A DNA stretch of 61,869 nucleotides, from the NCBI GenBank assembly GCA_013151235.1, contig JAADIO010000006.1, forward strand, positions 1-61,869, given 5' to 3'. Made by a program: the position numbers and the translations under genes. How positions within the stretch are numbered: position 1 is the first letter of the stretch; each line of letters opens with the position of its first letter. Below, one piece after another: positions 61,786 through 61,869 of this stretch. This stretch comes from Deltaproteobacteria bacterium. Its GTDB lineage: Bacteria > CG2-30-53-67. A model generated the notes under the pieces. The model had not been told where the DNA came from and ran no database searches. It saw only the letters and a list, made by a program, of their open reading frames with translations.

Positions 61786-61869
61786 GAAGTCGTAAAAAGT
61801 CGTTTTCCGGATTCCGTTCATGGTTCGACAGGCTCACCACGAACGGAATATCAATCACTTACACCGTTC
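61786..61869. repeat. Dispersed intergenic repeat, copy B (cut by the window end)
   Basis: Inverted relative to copy A at 9500-9633 and lacking its palindromic insert. The shared text includes GATTGATATTCCGTTCGTG, CCTGTCGAACCATGA and GACTTTTTACGAC (given in copy A orientation). The window ends within or just at the start of the unit. Confidence 0.6.

Overview
The window looks like chromosomal DNA of an anaerobic or respiratory-versatile bacterium of the deltaproteobacterial type (Desulfobacterota/Desulfuromonadia-like). This is inferred from the gene mix: a periplasmic nitrate reductase with NapGH electron entry, several multihaem c-type cytochromes, a cytochrome / iron-sulfur / NrfD membrane complex, NtrC-type regulation, a GEMM riboswitch and two apparent selenoproteins. 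I see no rRNA, tRNA, CRISPR array, transposase or phage gene. Housekeeping genes are intact.

Layout. 1-6.2 kb (minus strand): napA-G-H-B-D followed by the start of an octahaem hydroxylamine-oxidoreductase-like cytochrome cut by the window edge; together these suggest nitrate to nitrite to a reduced nitrogen product in the periplasm. 6.5-9.5 kb (plus): a compact redox operon with a small ferritin-like protein, a DUF2231 membrane protein, an FAD oxidoreductase, a rhodanese-ferritin fusion whose catalytic cysteine codon is TGA followed by a SECIS-like hairpin, and a small Cys-rich protein. 9.8-13.8 kb: a two-CW-type small protein, a DRE-TIM aldolase-like enzyme and TrkH/TrkA potassium uptake. 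13.9-17.1 kb: two unusual membrane proteins joining an MshEN-like domain to tandem DUF202 modules, plus a lone receiver domain. 17.2-23.2 kb: an M1 peptidase-ChaN-PDZ fusion, a membrane-anchored PLD/TrmB-like protein and a glycosyltransferase-TPR fusion. 23.2-26.3 kb: ispD-ispF-cysE-U32 peptidase. 26.3-31.5 kb: flavodoxin, HU/IHF, TlpA, YbhB, a small exported protein, HtrA and DUF4388. 31.7-39.4 kb: smc, a hybrid histidine kinase, a sodium:alanine symporter and a HAD protein.

39.5-41.3 kb is the most curious stretch. A cyclic-di-GMP-I (GEMM) riboswitch with its own terminator has no gene behind it; any read-through runs antisense into an FtsZ/tubulin-like GTPase that carries C-terminal HEAT-like repeats. 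41.5-50 kb is a respiratory block: two paralogous six-haem cytochromes, a sensor kinase/NtrC pair, and a tetrahaem cytochrome + Tat ferredoxin + NrfD complex. 50-52.2 kb is an ECF sigma/anti-sigma cell-envelope stress cassette with mirror-image promoters (GTAAACC, 16-17 nt, CTCTAA) facing sigma and the divergent exported-protein gene. 52.4-61.8 kb holds trpB2, a LOG-family gene, a peroxiredoxin with an in-frame TGA at the peroxidatic cysteine and a SECIS-like hairpin, a zinc-dependent phospholipase C-like protein, PIN-PhoH, uvrA and DAHP synthase.

The strongest candidates for new biology are the Sec-rhodanese-ferritin operon, the MshEN-DUF202 proteins, the gene-less c-di-GMP riboswitch beside the FtsZ-HEAT gene, and the mirrored ECF promoters. 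Domain names come from reading the translated sequences and were not checked against databases.
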